This document shows, one piece after another, positions 1 through 5,925 of a stretch of 8,353 bases of DNA. The translations under genes were made by a program, and so were the position numbers. The number at the start of each line of letters is the position of its first letter. Within the stretch, counting starts at the first letter, position 1. Location: assembly GCA_002367285.1 (NCBI GenBank), contig DFBF01000101.1, positions 1 through 8,353 on the forward strand. The letters are read 5' to 3'. The notes under the pieces were generated by a model. It was not told the origin of the DNA, made no database searches, and was given only the letters and a program-made list of their open reading frames with translations. This DNA comes from Rhodobacteraceae bacterium UBA3087. Its GTDB lineage: Bacteria; Pseudomonadota; Alphaproteobacteria; Rhodobacterales; Rhodobacteraceae.

Positions 1-474
1 CCGGGCCTTCAGGCGGGCCGACAGGGCATCAAACGCCCCATCGGGCAAGACCAGTTGCGCCATCTTGGCGTCATCGACGCGGTTCGATCCGGGGGTGTGA
101 AACATCTTGCGCACAATGGCCGAGGCAATGCCGATGTCGCCCCCGAAGGTGGCCAGAGCTTCGATATGGGGCAGATTTGATGTCGCAACCGTGACGACGA
201 ATTTGATGCGAACCTGTGAATAGGCCTCTGAGAACCGTTTGATATTCCGCAGTATTTTCCCGATCTTCGCGCCGCCACGCAGATCGGAGAATACGCTTTC
301 ATCAAGCGTGTCGATCACCTGTTTGGATCGCGAATTGTGGCAATAGACGCGGTGCAGGTTACAATCATCATTGCTGTCAAAGCGCAGCCAGTCAAAGCTG
401 AGCCGCGGTTTGGCCAGCATCAGGTCCAGGCAATTGGCGTTGAAATGGGCGGATTGCACCAGCGCAGGGCTCAT
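1..474 (-). CDS. Radical-SAM-like protein, 5' part only, with altered cluster motif
   Basis: The first 158 residues read without a stop to the window edge, so the C-terminus is missing. The ATG start is fixed by an in-frame TGA two codons upstream and a Shine-Dalgarno sequence six bases before it. Residues FDSNDDCNLHRVYCHNSRS look like the [4Fe-4S] motif of radical SAM enzymes (CxxxCxxC), but the middle cysteine is arginine (codon CGC, one transition from TGC). Soon after comes VIDTLDESVFSDLRGG, which resembles the middle-barrel strand (usually S-[IM]-D-x-L-D) normally found some 70-100 residues past the cysteines. The GGE-type motif and early barrel strands are therefore apparently absent. 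The later part (FVVTVATSNLPHIEALATFG) fits the second half of such a barrel. The family call is by motif only. It may be a decaying gene kept in frame or a non-catalytic derivative; no substrate can be proposed. Confidence 0.65.
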   Translation of the reverse strand, partial: MSPALVQSAHFNANCLDLMLAKPRLSFDWLRFDSNDDCNLHRVYCHNSRSKQVIDTLDESVFSDLRGGAKIGKILRNIKRFSEAYSQVRIKFVVTVATSNLPHIEALATFGGDIGIASAIVRKMFHTPGSNRVDDAKMAQLVLPDGAFDALSARLKAR

Positions 475-480
475 GTCGGG

Positions 481-488
481 TCACCTTT
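481..488 (-). promoter_or_regulatory. Ribosome binding site of the radical-SAM-like gene
   Basis: Read on the minus strand this is AAAGGTGA, six bases before the ATG. It supports the chosen start and shows that the gene still has a working translation signal despite its odd motif. Confidence 0.6.
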
Positions 489-497
489 GAAATGCTT

Positions 498-516
498 TGG
501 GGCAGTATGGGGCAGT
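498..516. repeat. Tandem 9-mer direct repeat, 10-bp period
   Basis: TGGGGCAGT occurs twice with one base between copies (starts at 498 and 508), about one helical turn apart. It lies upstream of the minus-strand radical-SAM-like gene and could be a regulator half-site pair. No protein can be assigned and it may be chance. Confidence 0.4.
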
Positions 517-539
517 TTGGAGGTGGCGCAAGCTCTGGA

Positions 540-561
540 TATTTCGAGAGTTGTCGAAATA
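540..561. promoter_or_regulatory. Probable ArsR operator (22-bp palindrome)
   Basis: TATTTCGA and TCGAAATA form perfect 8-bp inverted arms around the spacer GAGTTG. The centre is about 50 bp before the arsR-family start and overlaps the best candidate -35 hexamer (TTGTCG). ArsR/SmtB repressors bind such AT-rich inverted repeats in their own promoters, so autorepression is the natural reading. A weaker related palindrome, TAAT-N8-ATTA with an internal TTTCGA, lies at 577-592 and could be a second site. The region is divergent, so the minus-strand gene could also be affected. Confidence 0.6.
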
Positions 562-580
562 AAACTTGCGAGATCTTAAT
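551..580 (+). promoter_or_regulatory. Candidate promoter of the arsR-permease unit
   Basis: TTGTCG (551-556) and CTTAAT (575-580) are separated by 18 bp and resemble sigma-70 hexamers. The -35 lies inside the palindrome, as expected for a repressed promoter. An alternative pair, TTGCGA (566-571) and ATTACT (589-594), would place transcription start almost at the ATG, giving a leaderless message; this could explain why only a weak AGAAG precedes the start codon. Confidence 0.35.
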
Positions 581-600
581 GTTTCGATATTACTAGAAGT

Positions 601-948
601 ATGAAACACGCTCCCCCCTCTGCCGACGGCTTGTCCGTCGAAGTCGCCGCCTCGAGCTTTGCCGCTTTGGGCAGTGAACAGCGCCTTGATGTGCTTAGAG
701 CCCTGGTGCGGGCGGGCCCCGAGGGCCTGTCAATTGGTGATCTGGGCAAACGCTGTGGCGTCACCGGATCGACCCTGACCCATCACATGAAGATCCTGGC
801 CGGGGCCGGGTTGGTAACCCAGGAAAAACAGGGCCGCAGCATCATCTGCGTGGCGGCCGAATATGGTGTGATGCGGGCGTTGTCCGATTACTTGTTGCAA
901 GAATGCTGCGCCGATTGCGGCGCGACGGAAGGACATGATCATGACTGA
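601..948 (+). CDS. ArsR/SmtB-family metalloid-responsive repressor
   Basis: A 115-residue winged helix-turn-helix protein, the usual size for ArsR/SmtB repressors, which leave DNA when they bind a metal, metalloid or other thiol-reactive signal. The early segment FAALGSEQRLDVLRAL is the family's first conserved helix. LSIGDLGKRCGVTGSTLTHH (about 43-62) holds the recognition helix, and the wing follows (LVTQEKQGRS). The classic CVC motif in the DNA-binding helix is absent. Instead the C-terminus has C102, C103 and C106 followed by HDHD. A C-terminal CC...C cluster is known as the As(III) site of AfArsR-type repressors, with different spacing. The stop overlaps the permease start in ATGACTGA, so the two are translationally coupled, and a palindrome upstream suggests autoregulation. 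An arsenic response is inferred from the cysteines and neighbour; another thiophilic signal is possible. Confidence 0.88.
   Translation: MKHAPPSADGLSVEVAASSFAALGSEQRLDVLRALVRAGPEGLSIGDLGKRCGVTGSTLTHHMKILAGAGLVTQEKQGRSIICVAAEYGVMRALSDYLLQECCADCGATEGHDHD
927..933 (+). promoter_or_regulatory. Ribosome binding site selecting the permease start
   Basis: GGAAGGA lies inside the arsR coding sequence, seven bases before the ATG at 941 but only one base before the ATG at 935. It therefore favours the second ATG. Confidence 0.6.
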
Positions 949-1972
949 CACAACGCAACAGACGCCGAAAAGCTGGAAGGTCGACAAGGCCTGGGTGGCG
1001 ATTCTGCTGATCCCGGTAATCGTCGCGATCTTTGATGTGGCCGAGGTCATCCCGATGCTGACGTTCGCCGCTGGCGCCATCGGCCACACGGGTATTTTCA
1101 TCGTCTTCGCGGTGTTGGCCGTGGCCTATATGAAGGCGACAGGCGCTGAGAACCTGTTGGCCAAGGCATTCGAGGGGCGCGAGACGTATATGATCGTCAT
1201 GGCGGCCTTCATGGGCGGCATGTCGCCGTTTTGTTCGTGCGAAGTGATCCCCTTCATCGCCGCCATGCTGGCCGTTGGCGCGCCCCTGTCGGCGGTCATG
1301 GCGTTTTGGCTGGCGTCCCCCTTGATGGATCCGGCGATGTTCCTGATCACGGCGGGCACGTTGGGTTATCCGTTTGCCATCGCCAAAGCCATCGCGGCGG
1401 TGTCGTTGGGCCTGTTTGGCGGCTTTATGGTCAAGACTTTCGCAAAATCGGCCGTGTTTGCCGATCCGCTGAAGAATGCGCCGGTGCAGAGCTGTTGTGG
1501 CGCGACCTGTGGCGATGGCAAGCCGTTGCAGGGGCAGACCGTCTGGAAATTCTGGCCCCATCCGGATCGTCGCGTGATGTTTCGCGACACGGTGGTCGAA
1601 AACGCGCTGTTCCTGGGGAAATGGCTGTTGCTGGCCTATATGATCGAGGCGTTGATGCTGCGCTATATCCCTGCGGACCTGGTCGCGCAGGTGCTGGGGG
1701 GCGAGGGCATTGGCCCGATCCTGCTGGGCGCGCTTGTAGGCATGCCGGCCTATCTGAACGGCTTTGCTGCGGTTCCAATGGTCAGCGCGCTGTTGGATCA
1801 GGGCATGTCGAATGGCGCGGCCATGTCATTTGTGCTGGCAGGTGGCGTCAGCTGCATCCCCGCCGCCATTGCCGTCTGGGCCCTGGTCAAGCCGCGCGTC
1901 TTTGCCGCCTATCTGGGTTTGGCCCTTGTTGGCGCTATCATAGCCGGGTTTGCCTGGAATTTGATCGCCTGA
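941..1972 (+). CDS. DUF318/ArsP-type permease
   Basis: A 343-residue polytopic inner-membrane protein. Two marks of the DUF318 (ArsP_1) permease family are visible: PFCSCEVIP at about 96-104, and near the C-terminus GGVSCIPAAIAVWALVK (about 301-317). There are two bundles of hydrophobic helices (roughly 17-165 and 220-341) joined by a hydrophilic loop. That loop carries SCCGATCGDG (C185, C186, C190), a cysteine cluster like the one at the end of the adjacent repressor. Characterised ArsP members export trivalent organoarsenicals such as methylarsenite, but the family is wide and most members are untested. The start at 941 rather than 935 is chosen from the ribosome binding site and the 8-base ATGACTGA overlap with the repressor. 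Efflux of a thiol-binding toxicant is a fair inference; the exact substrate is unknown, so no symbol is given. Confidence 0.85.
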   Translation: MTDTTQQTPKSWKVDKAWVAILLIPVIVAIFDVAEVIPMLTFAAGAIGHTGIFIVFAVLAVAYMKATGAENLLAKAFEGRETYMIVMAAFMGGMSPFCSCEVIPFIAAMLAVGAPLSAVMAFWLASPLMDPAMFLITAGTLGYPFAIAKAIAAVSLGLFGGFMVKTFAKSAVFADPLKNAPVQSCCGATCGDGKPLQGQTVWKFWPHPDRRVMFRDTVVENALFLGKWLLLAYMIEALMLRYIPADLVAQVLGGEGIGPILLGALVGMPAYLNGFAAVPMVSALLDQGMSNGAAMSFVLAGGVSCIPAAIAVWALVKPRVFAAYLGLALVGAIIAGFAWNLIA

Positions 1973-1997
1973 TGCTTCGGTTTGCCTTGTCCCGACA

Positions 1998-2043
1998 GCC
2001 CCGTTCCTTTATTTCGGCCTAAACGCTGACACAGGGACGGGGC
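1998..2043 (+). promoter_or_regulatory. Long-range inverted repeat covering the nhaA ribosome binding region
   Basis: GCCCCGTTCC (1998-2007) pairs with GGGACGGGGC (2034-2043) with one mismatch across a 26-base loop. The right arm contains the only G-rich stretch before the nhaA ATG, so folding in mRNA could hide the ribosome binding site. The large loop and lack of a T-run argue against a terminator, so read-through from the permease gene stays possible. Confidence 0.35.
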
Positions 2044-2049
2044 TAAAAC

Positions 2050-3348
2050 ATGTACAGGGTGTGGAATTTCATCGCGTCATATTCGGTTCTTCTGATCATA
2101 GGGGCCGTTCTGGCGCTGATCTGGGCCAATATCGACGCAACGTCCTATCATCATTTCGTGGAATACCCGCTGTGGTTCAATTCCATGATCGGGGTGGATA
2201 TCGGTCACTGGACCCATGCGTATGGCGAGGCCGCGCATCACTACGAGGTCGGCGACGTCGAAAAAGTTCTGACCATGCACTATTTGGTCAATGACGCACT
2301 GATGGCGCTGTTCTTTGCCATCGCGGGCAAGGAAGTTTGGGAAGCCGTCATTCTGAAGAACGGAAGCCTGCGCGGCAAAAAGGCGGCAACGCCCTTGTTT
2401 GCAACGCTGGGCGGCATGTTGGGGCCGATCGGGGTCTACCTTGGTCTGGCGATGTTCCTGGGCTCGGATGTGTTTGATGCCGTGTCCAAAGGCTGGGCCA
2501 TTCCCACCGCAACCGACATCGCGTTCAGCTATCTGGTTGGGCGCATCGTGTTTGGCGCAGGCCACCCGGCGGTACGTTTCCTGCTGCTGTTGGCGATTGC
2601 CGACGATGCGGCAGGCCTGATCATCCTGGCAATCTTCTATCCGTCCGGTGATCTGGCGGTTGAATGGCTGGGGCTGTCGGTGGTGGCGTCGGCGGCGGCG
2701 TTCGTCTTCTTCAACTGGTTGCCGCGTTACCTGGATCGAGGCGACCAGGCGCGACCGAGATCGACCTGGGTGCGGCAGAAACTGTCGTACTGGCCCTATG
2801 CAATTGCGGGTGTGCTCAGCTGGTATGGCTTTGCCCAATCAGGCATTCACCCGGCGCTGGGCCTGTTGCCGATCATTCCTGCCATTCCCCATGCGGACCG
2901 TGCCTTTGGCTTCTTTGCCGAGGCGGAAAAATACCTGCATGATCTGTTGAACGAAATGGAGCACAAGCTGGCCCTTCCGGTCGAAGTGGTGCTGTTTTTC
3001 TTTGGCCTGCTGAACGCAGGGGTCGAATTCAACTCGATCTCTGAACCCACCTGGCTGGTGCTGGCGGGGCTGGTCATCGGCAAACCAATCGGCATTCTGT
3101 TGTTCGGCTGGGTTGCGGCCTATCCAATGCGGTTGGGCCTGCCAGCAGGCATGCGCACGGTTGATTTGATTGTGGTCGGATGTGTCGCGGCCATCGGCTT
3201 TACGGTGTCGCTGTTCGTCGCCTCGGTCGCATTTGAGGCGGGACCGGTGCAGGACGCCGCCAAGATGGGTGCGCTGTTCAGCTTTGGGGCTGTGTTCCTC
3301 TCGCTGATCGCGGGCAAATTGTTCCGGGTTGAGAAACAGAACACGTAA
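2050..3348 (+). CDS. nhaA: Na+/H+ antiporter, NhaA family (divergent)
   Basis: A 432-residue polytopic inner-membrane protein of the NhaA family, which exports Na+ (or Li+) in exchange for H+ to control cytoplasmic pH and sodium. The antiport core is intact: IPTATDIAF with D156 (E. coli D133 region), LAIADDAAG with the ion-binding pair D185/D186 (E. coli D163/D164), and VIGKPIGI with a lysine near 345 (E. coli K300). NDALMALFFAIAGKEVWEAV matches the second helix, although the usual KRE after GLEV is changed. It is longer than E. coli NhaA (388). Part of the extra length is a histidine-rich stretch between the first two helices (H34, H35, H53, H56, H63, H64, H77), probably periplasmic. It lies 77 nt after the permease gene on the same strand and is followed by a stem-loop. 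Co-transcription with arsR-permease is possible but unproven. Confidence 0.92.
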   Translation: MYRVWNFIASYSVLLIIGAVLALIWANIDATSYHHFVEYPLWFNSMIGVDIGHWTHAYGEAAHHYEVGDVEKVLTMHYLVNDALMALFFAIAGKEVWEAVILKNGSLRGKKAATPLFATLGGMLGPIGVYLGLAMFLGSDVFDAVSKGWAIPTATDIAFSYLVGRIVFGAGHPAVRFLLLLAIADDAAGLIILAIFYPSGDLAVEWLGLSVVASAAAFVFFNWLPRYLDRGDQARPRSTWVRQKLSYWPYAIAGVLSWYGFAQSGIHPALGLLPIIPAIPHADRAFGFFAEAEKYLHDLLNEMEHKLALPVEVVLFFFGLLNAGVEFNSISEPTWLVLAGLVIGKPIGILLFGWVAAYPMRLGLPAGMRTVDLIVVGCVAAIGFTVSLFVASVAFEAGPVQDAAKMGALFSFGAVFLSLIAGKLFRVEKQNT

Positions 3349-3356
3349 AAATCGTG

Positions 3357-3382
3357 AATCCGGGGGCGATTGTCCCCGGATT
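3357..3382 (+). terminator. Stem-loop terminator after nhaA
   Basis: AATCCGGGG and CCCCGGATT are perfect 9-bp arms around GCGATTGT, nine bases after the nhaA stop. Only a short T-run (TTT) follows, so it is a weak intrinsic terminator or an mRNA 3' stabiliser. It ends the first transcription block and precedes a promoter-like sequence for the capsule genes. Confidence 0.6.
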
Positions 3383-3438
3383 TACCACAAAAAGCGCCAT
3401 AATCCGGCCTCAATCCCGATCGAACCCTCGTCAAACCA

Positions 3439-3468
3439 TTGTGTTTAGGGGGATTCATCCGACATAAT
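3439..3468 (+). promoter_or_regulatory. Candidate promoter of the kpsT-kpsE-kdsA unit
   Basis: TTGTGT (3439-3444) and CATAAT (3463-3468) with an 18-bp spacer are the best sigma-70-like match in the 206-bp gap between nhaA and kpsT. A start near 3475 would leave a leader of about 80 bases. Apart from this and the stem-loop, the gap shows only a 4-bp inverted repeat (GCTC-N6-GAGC, 3507-3520) and no convincing small gene. Confidence 0.35.
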
Positions 3469-3554
3469 GATGCCCAAGTAAGCCTTTATAGCTCATCGTT
3501 AACAAAGCTCGTGTAAGAGCGATAAGGCGTAAGCAGCAGTGTTGGGGCGCGTGA

Positions 3555-4214
3555 ATGCTCGAATTCATCAATGTCAGCAAGTCCTTCTGGACCGGCAAAC
3601 AGCGCAAGGTCATCTTGGACCGGGCGTCGTTTCGCGTGGAGCTGGGCAACTCGATGGGCATTCTGGCGCCGAATGGCACGGGCAAAACCACCATCGTCAA
3701 CATGATGGCCGGGCTTGAAAAGCCGGACGAAGGCGAAGTGCGGCGCACCTGTCGCGTGTCCTTTCCACTGGGCTTCATGGGCGGGGTGATCCCGAAACTG
3801 TCGGCCAAGGAAAACGCGCGCTATGTGGCGCAGCTATATGGTCTGGACCCGGATTACCTCGAAGCCTTCACGCGTTGGCTCTGTGGTCTGGAAGAATACT
3901 ATGACTTTCCGGTTGGCACCTATTCCCAGGGCATGCGCGCGCGCTTCACCTTCTCGCTGCTTTTGGCGTTGGAGTTCGATATCTATCTGATCGACGAAGG
4001 CATGCCGCAAACCACTGACGCCGAGTTTAACCGCAAGGCCGGTGATGTGCTGCGTCAGCGGCTGCAAAACGCGACCGTAATCGTCGTCTCGCATCAGGCG
4101 CAGACGCTAGAGAAGTTCTGTCGCTCGGCCGCTGTGCTGAAAGACGGGCAACTCTATCAATTTGACACCTTGGAAGAAGCGAAACAGCTCTATGACTACC
4201 AAACCCAAGGCTAA
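3555..4214 (+). CDS. kpsT: Capsule polysaccharide ABC exporter ATPase (KpsT-like)
   Basis: A 219-residue stand-alone ABC ATPase of the KpsT/BexA/CtrD type, which powers export of lipid-linked capsule polysaccharide through the membrane partner KpsM. Visible motifs are Walker A GILAPNGTGKTT (35-46, K44), signature YSQGMRAR (123-130; E. coli KpsT has YSSGMRSR), Walker B FDIYLIDE (141-148) and the switch histidine VVSH (H180). SFPLGFMGGVIPKLSAKENA (69-88) matches the KpsT segment before the helical domain. After Walker B the usual VTAVGD is replaced by GMPQTTD, a change in the D-loop region. Length and motif order are normal and all catalytic residues are present. The ribosome binding site is weak. 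Its last 23 bases overlap the KpsE-like gene, indicating an operon. No KpsM gene lies next to it, unlike in most kps clusters. Confidence 0.88.
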   Translation: MLEFINVSKSFWTGKQRKVILDRASFRVELGNSMGILAPNGTGKTTIVNMMAGLEKPDEGEVRRTCRVSFPLGFMGGVIPKLSAKENARYVAQLYGLDPDYLEAFTRWLCGLEEYYDFPVGTYSQGMRARFTFSLLLALEFDIYLIDEGMPQTTDAEFNRKAGDVLRQRLQNATVIVVSHQAQTLEKFCRSAAVLKDGQLYQFDTLEEAKQLYDYQTQG

Positions 4215-5925
4215 GAAATTCCGTATCCGCCGTTCGGCCCCCAACACCGGGGCAGGGGACCAGGCGGGCCAGGCGACAGGTCAGGCGGCGGGTCAGCCAG
4301 CGGCCCAGCCGCGCAATGTGCCGACCCCCTCACGCCCGACCGCCGCAGGGGCTGCGGGGGCTGGTGCTCAGCCGCGCCAACCCCGTCAATTGAACCCGAT
4401 GGAAGAGGCCGCGCTTGCACCGCAAGAAGACGGCTTTACCGGCACCTTTGCGACGGCGGCGAAATCCGATCAGGTCGACAGCGCGGGGGCCGTGGGTGCC
4501 GAAGAAGAAATCGCCCAGATCCGACAGGAAGGCCTGACCGGTCGTCAACTGCGCATGGCACGACGTGTGGCGCAGAAACACGGGATGCCTGCGACCTCGG
4601 ATTTCGATGCGGTGCGCCTGTTGCGCAAGGCCGGGATCGACCCGTTCCAACGCGCCACGATGTTGGAACTGGTCGCGGCTGACGGGCAACAGACCGGAGA
4701 AGCGCCGGCGCAGCTGCCGCAGACCGTGCCGCAAACGCCCCAGAACCTGCCGTCAACCAGCGTGATGGACGCCGCCGCGCGGGCCAAATCGGTGATGGAC
4801 ATTCAGCTGGATATCGCCAAGCGACGCCGTCGCAAGCTGATGTTGCTGTTCACCCGGCTGGCCTTCTTCGTGTTCCTGCCTACTCTTCTGGCAGGATACT
4901 ACTACTATGTTGTGGCGACGCCGATGTATGCCACCAAGTCCGAATTCGTCATTCAGCAGGCCGATGCCTCGGGCGGCGGTGGCTTGGGGGGGTTGTTTTC
5001 CGGCACCGGCCTTGCGGTCAGCCAGGACAGCATCACCGTGCAAAGTTACCTGACCTCGCGTGATGCAATGCTGCGGCTGGATGCGGATGTCGGCTTCAAA
5101 AGCCATTTCAGTGACCCGTCGATCGACCCCATTCAACGTCTGGATGCGGATGCATCGAATGAAAGCGCCTATAAGCTCTACAAACGCAACGTGAAAATCG
5201 GGTTCGACCCCTCCGAAGGCATCGTCAAAATGGAGGTGGTCGCCGCCACGCCTGAGCAAAGCTCGCTCTATAGCGAAGCGTTGATTGGCTATGCCGAAGC
5301 GCGGGTGGACAACCTGACCCAACGCAAGCGCGAAGATCAGATGCAAGGGGCGCGCGAAAGCTATGAGGAGGCCGAGGCGAATATGCTGGCGGCCCAGGCA
5401 GAGGTGCTGCGGCTGCAAGAAGAAATGGGCGTGATTGACGGGTCGGGTGAGACCAGCCTGGTCATGGGCCAGATATCGAACTACGAAACCCTTCTGTTGG
5501 ACAAGCAATTGCAACTGGACCAACTGCTGTCGAACCCCCGCCCAAATCAGGCGCGTGTCGATGGTGTGCGCGGCGATATCTCGCGCTATGAAGCCGCGAT
5601 CGCGGGCTTGCGGGCCAAGTTGACGGATGGGTCCGATGGTTTGACCTCTATCGCCTCGATCAGTGGTCAGCTGATGATTGCCCAGACCAACATGCAGACC
5701 CGCACCCTGTTGATGCAACAGGCGTTGCAACAGCTGGAAACGGCACGAGTCGAAGCCAACAAACAGACCCGATACCTGTCGCTGGGTGTCAGCCCGGTTG
5801 CACCGGATGATCCGACCTATCCGCGGGCCTTTGAAAACACGCTGTTGGCCTTCCTGATCTTCTCGGGGATCTATCTGATGGCGTCGCTGACGGCCTCAAT
5901 CCTGCGCGAACAGGTTTCGGCCTGA
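4192..5925 (+). CDS. kpsE: KpsE/BexC/CtrB-like capsule export inner-membrane protein, extended N-terminus
   Basis: A 577-residue polysaccharide co-polymerase-type protein. KpsE-family proteins (about 380 residues) are anchored at both ends in the inner membrane and link the ABC exporter to the outer-membrane pore. The core fits: first membrane segment about 216-241, Wzz-like ATPMYATKSEFVIQQ just after it, a glycine-rich GGGGLGGLFSGTG loop, coiled coils (about 377-415 and 428-478), then the proline-rich APDDPTYPRAFENT and a second membrane segment (549-571). The oddity is some 215 extra cytoplasmic residues at the front: a basic start (KPKAKKFRIRR), an Ala/Gln/Pro-rich stretch, and an island at about 105-162 (EEIAQIRQEGLTGRQLRMAR and LLRKAGIDPFQRATMLELV) that looks helical and folded. 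The ATG at 4192 is preferred over an upstream TTG (4162) that would deepen the overlap with kpsT. The stop overlaps the kdsA start (TGATG). Confidence 0.83.
   Translation: MTTKPKAKKFRIRRSAPNTGAGDQAGQATGQAAGQPAAQPRNVPTPSRPTAAGAAGAGAQPRQPRQLNPMEEAALAPQEDGFTGTFATAAKSDQVDSAGAVGAEEEIAQIRQEGLTGRQLRMARRVAQKHGMPATSDFDAVRLLRKAGIDPFQRATMLELVAADGQQTGEAPAQLPQTVPQTPQNLPSTSVMDAAARAKSVMDIQLDIAKRRRRKLMLLFTRLAFFVFLPTLLAGYYYYVVATPMYATKSEFVIQQADASGGGGLGGLFSGTGLAVSQDSITVQSYLTSRDAMLRLDADVGFKSHFSDPSIDPIQRLDADASNESAYKLYKRNVKIGFDPSEGIVKMEVVAATPEQSSLYSEALIGYAEARVDNLTQRKREDQMQGARESYEEAEANMLAAQAEVLRLQEEMGVIDGSGETSLVMGQISNYETLLLDKQLQLDQLLSNPRPNQARVDGVRGDISRYEAAIAGLRAKLTDGSDGLTSIASISGQLMIAQTNMQTRTLLMQQALQQLETARVEANKQTRYLSLGVSPVAPDDPTYPRAFENTLLAFLIFSGIYLMASLTASILREQVSA
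4261..4311 (+). repeat. Imperfect tetrapeptide repeat in the KpsE N-terminal extension
   Basis: Codons spell QAG-QATG-QAAG-QPAA-QP, an imperfect 12-bp repeat built on CAG GCG. It marks a low-complexity, probably disordered linker that is likely to vary in length between strains. Confidence 0.5.

Noticed and set aside
9..305. Minus-strand 98-codon frame starting with ATG at the left edge
   Set aside because: The other minus-strand frame across 1-474 is open throughout, has a ribosome binding site and gives a coherent radical-SAM-like protein; this one is its shadow.
842..1561. Minus-strand reading frame of 239 codons
   Set aside because: Antisense to the arsR-permease genes. Its Arg/His/Asp-rich composition shows no recognisable family.
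1231..2022. Plus-strand reading frame of 263 codons in another frame of the permease
   Set aside because: Composition is typical of a frame-shifted shadow, and the permease frame is strongly supported by family motifs.
4753..5730. Minus-strand reading frame of 325 codons
   Set aside because: Antisense to the KpsE-like gene. It is rich in His, Arg and Gln with no domain or membrane logic, as expected from a GC-rich antisense frame.
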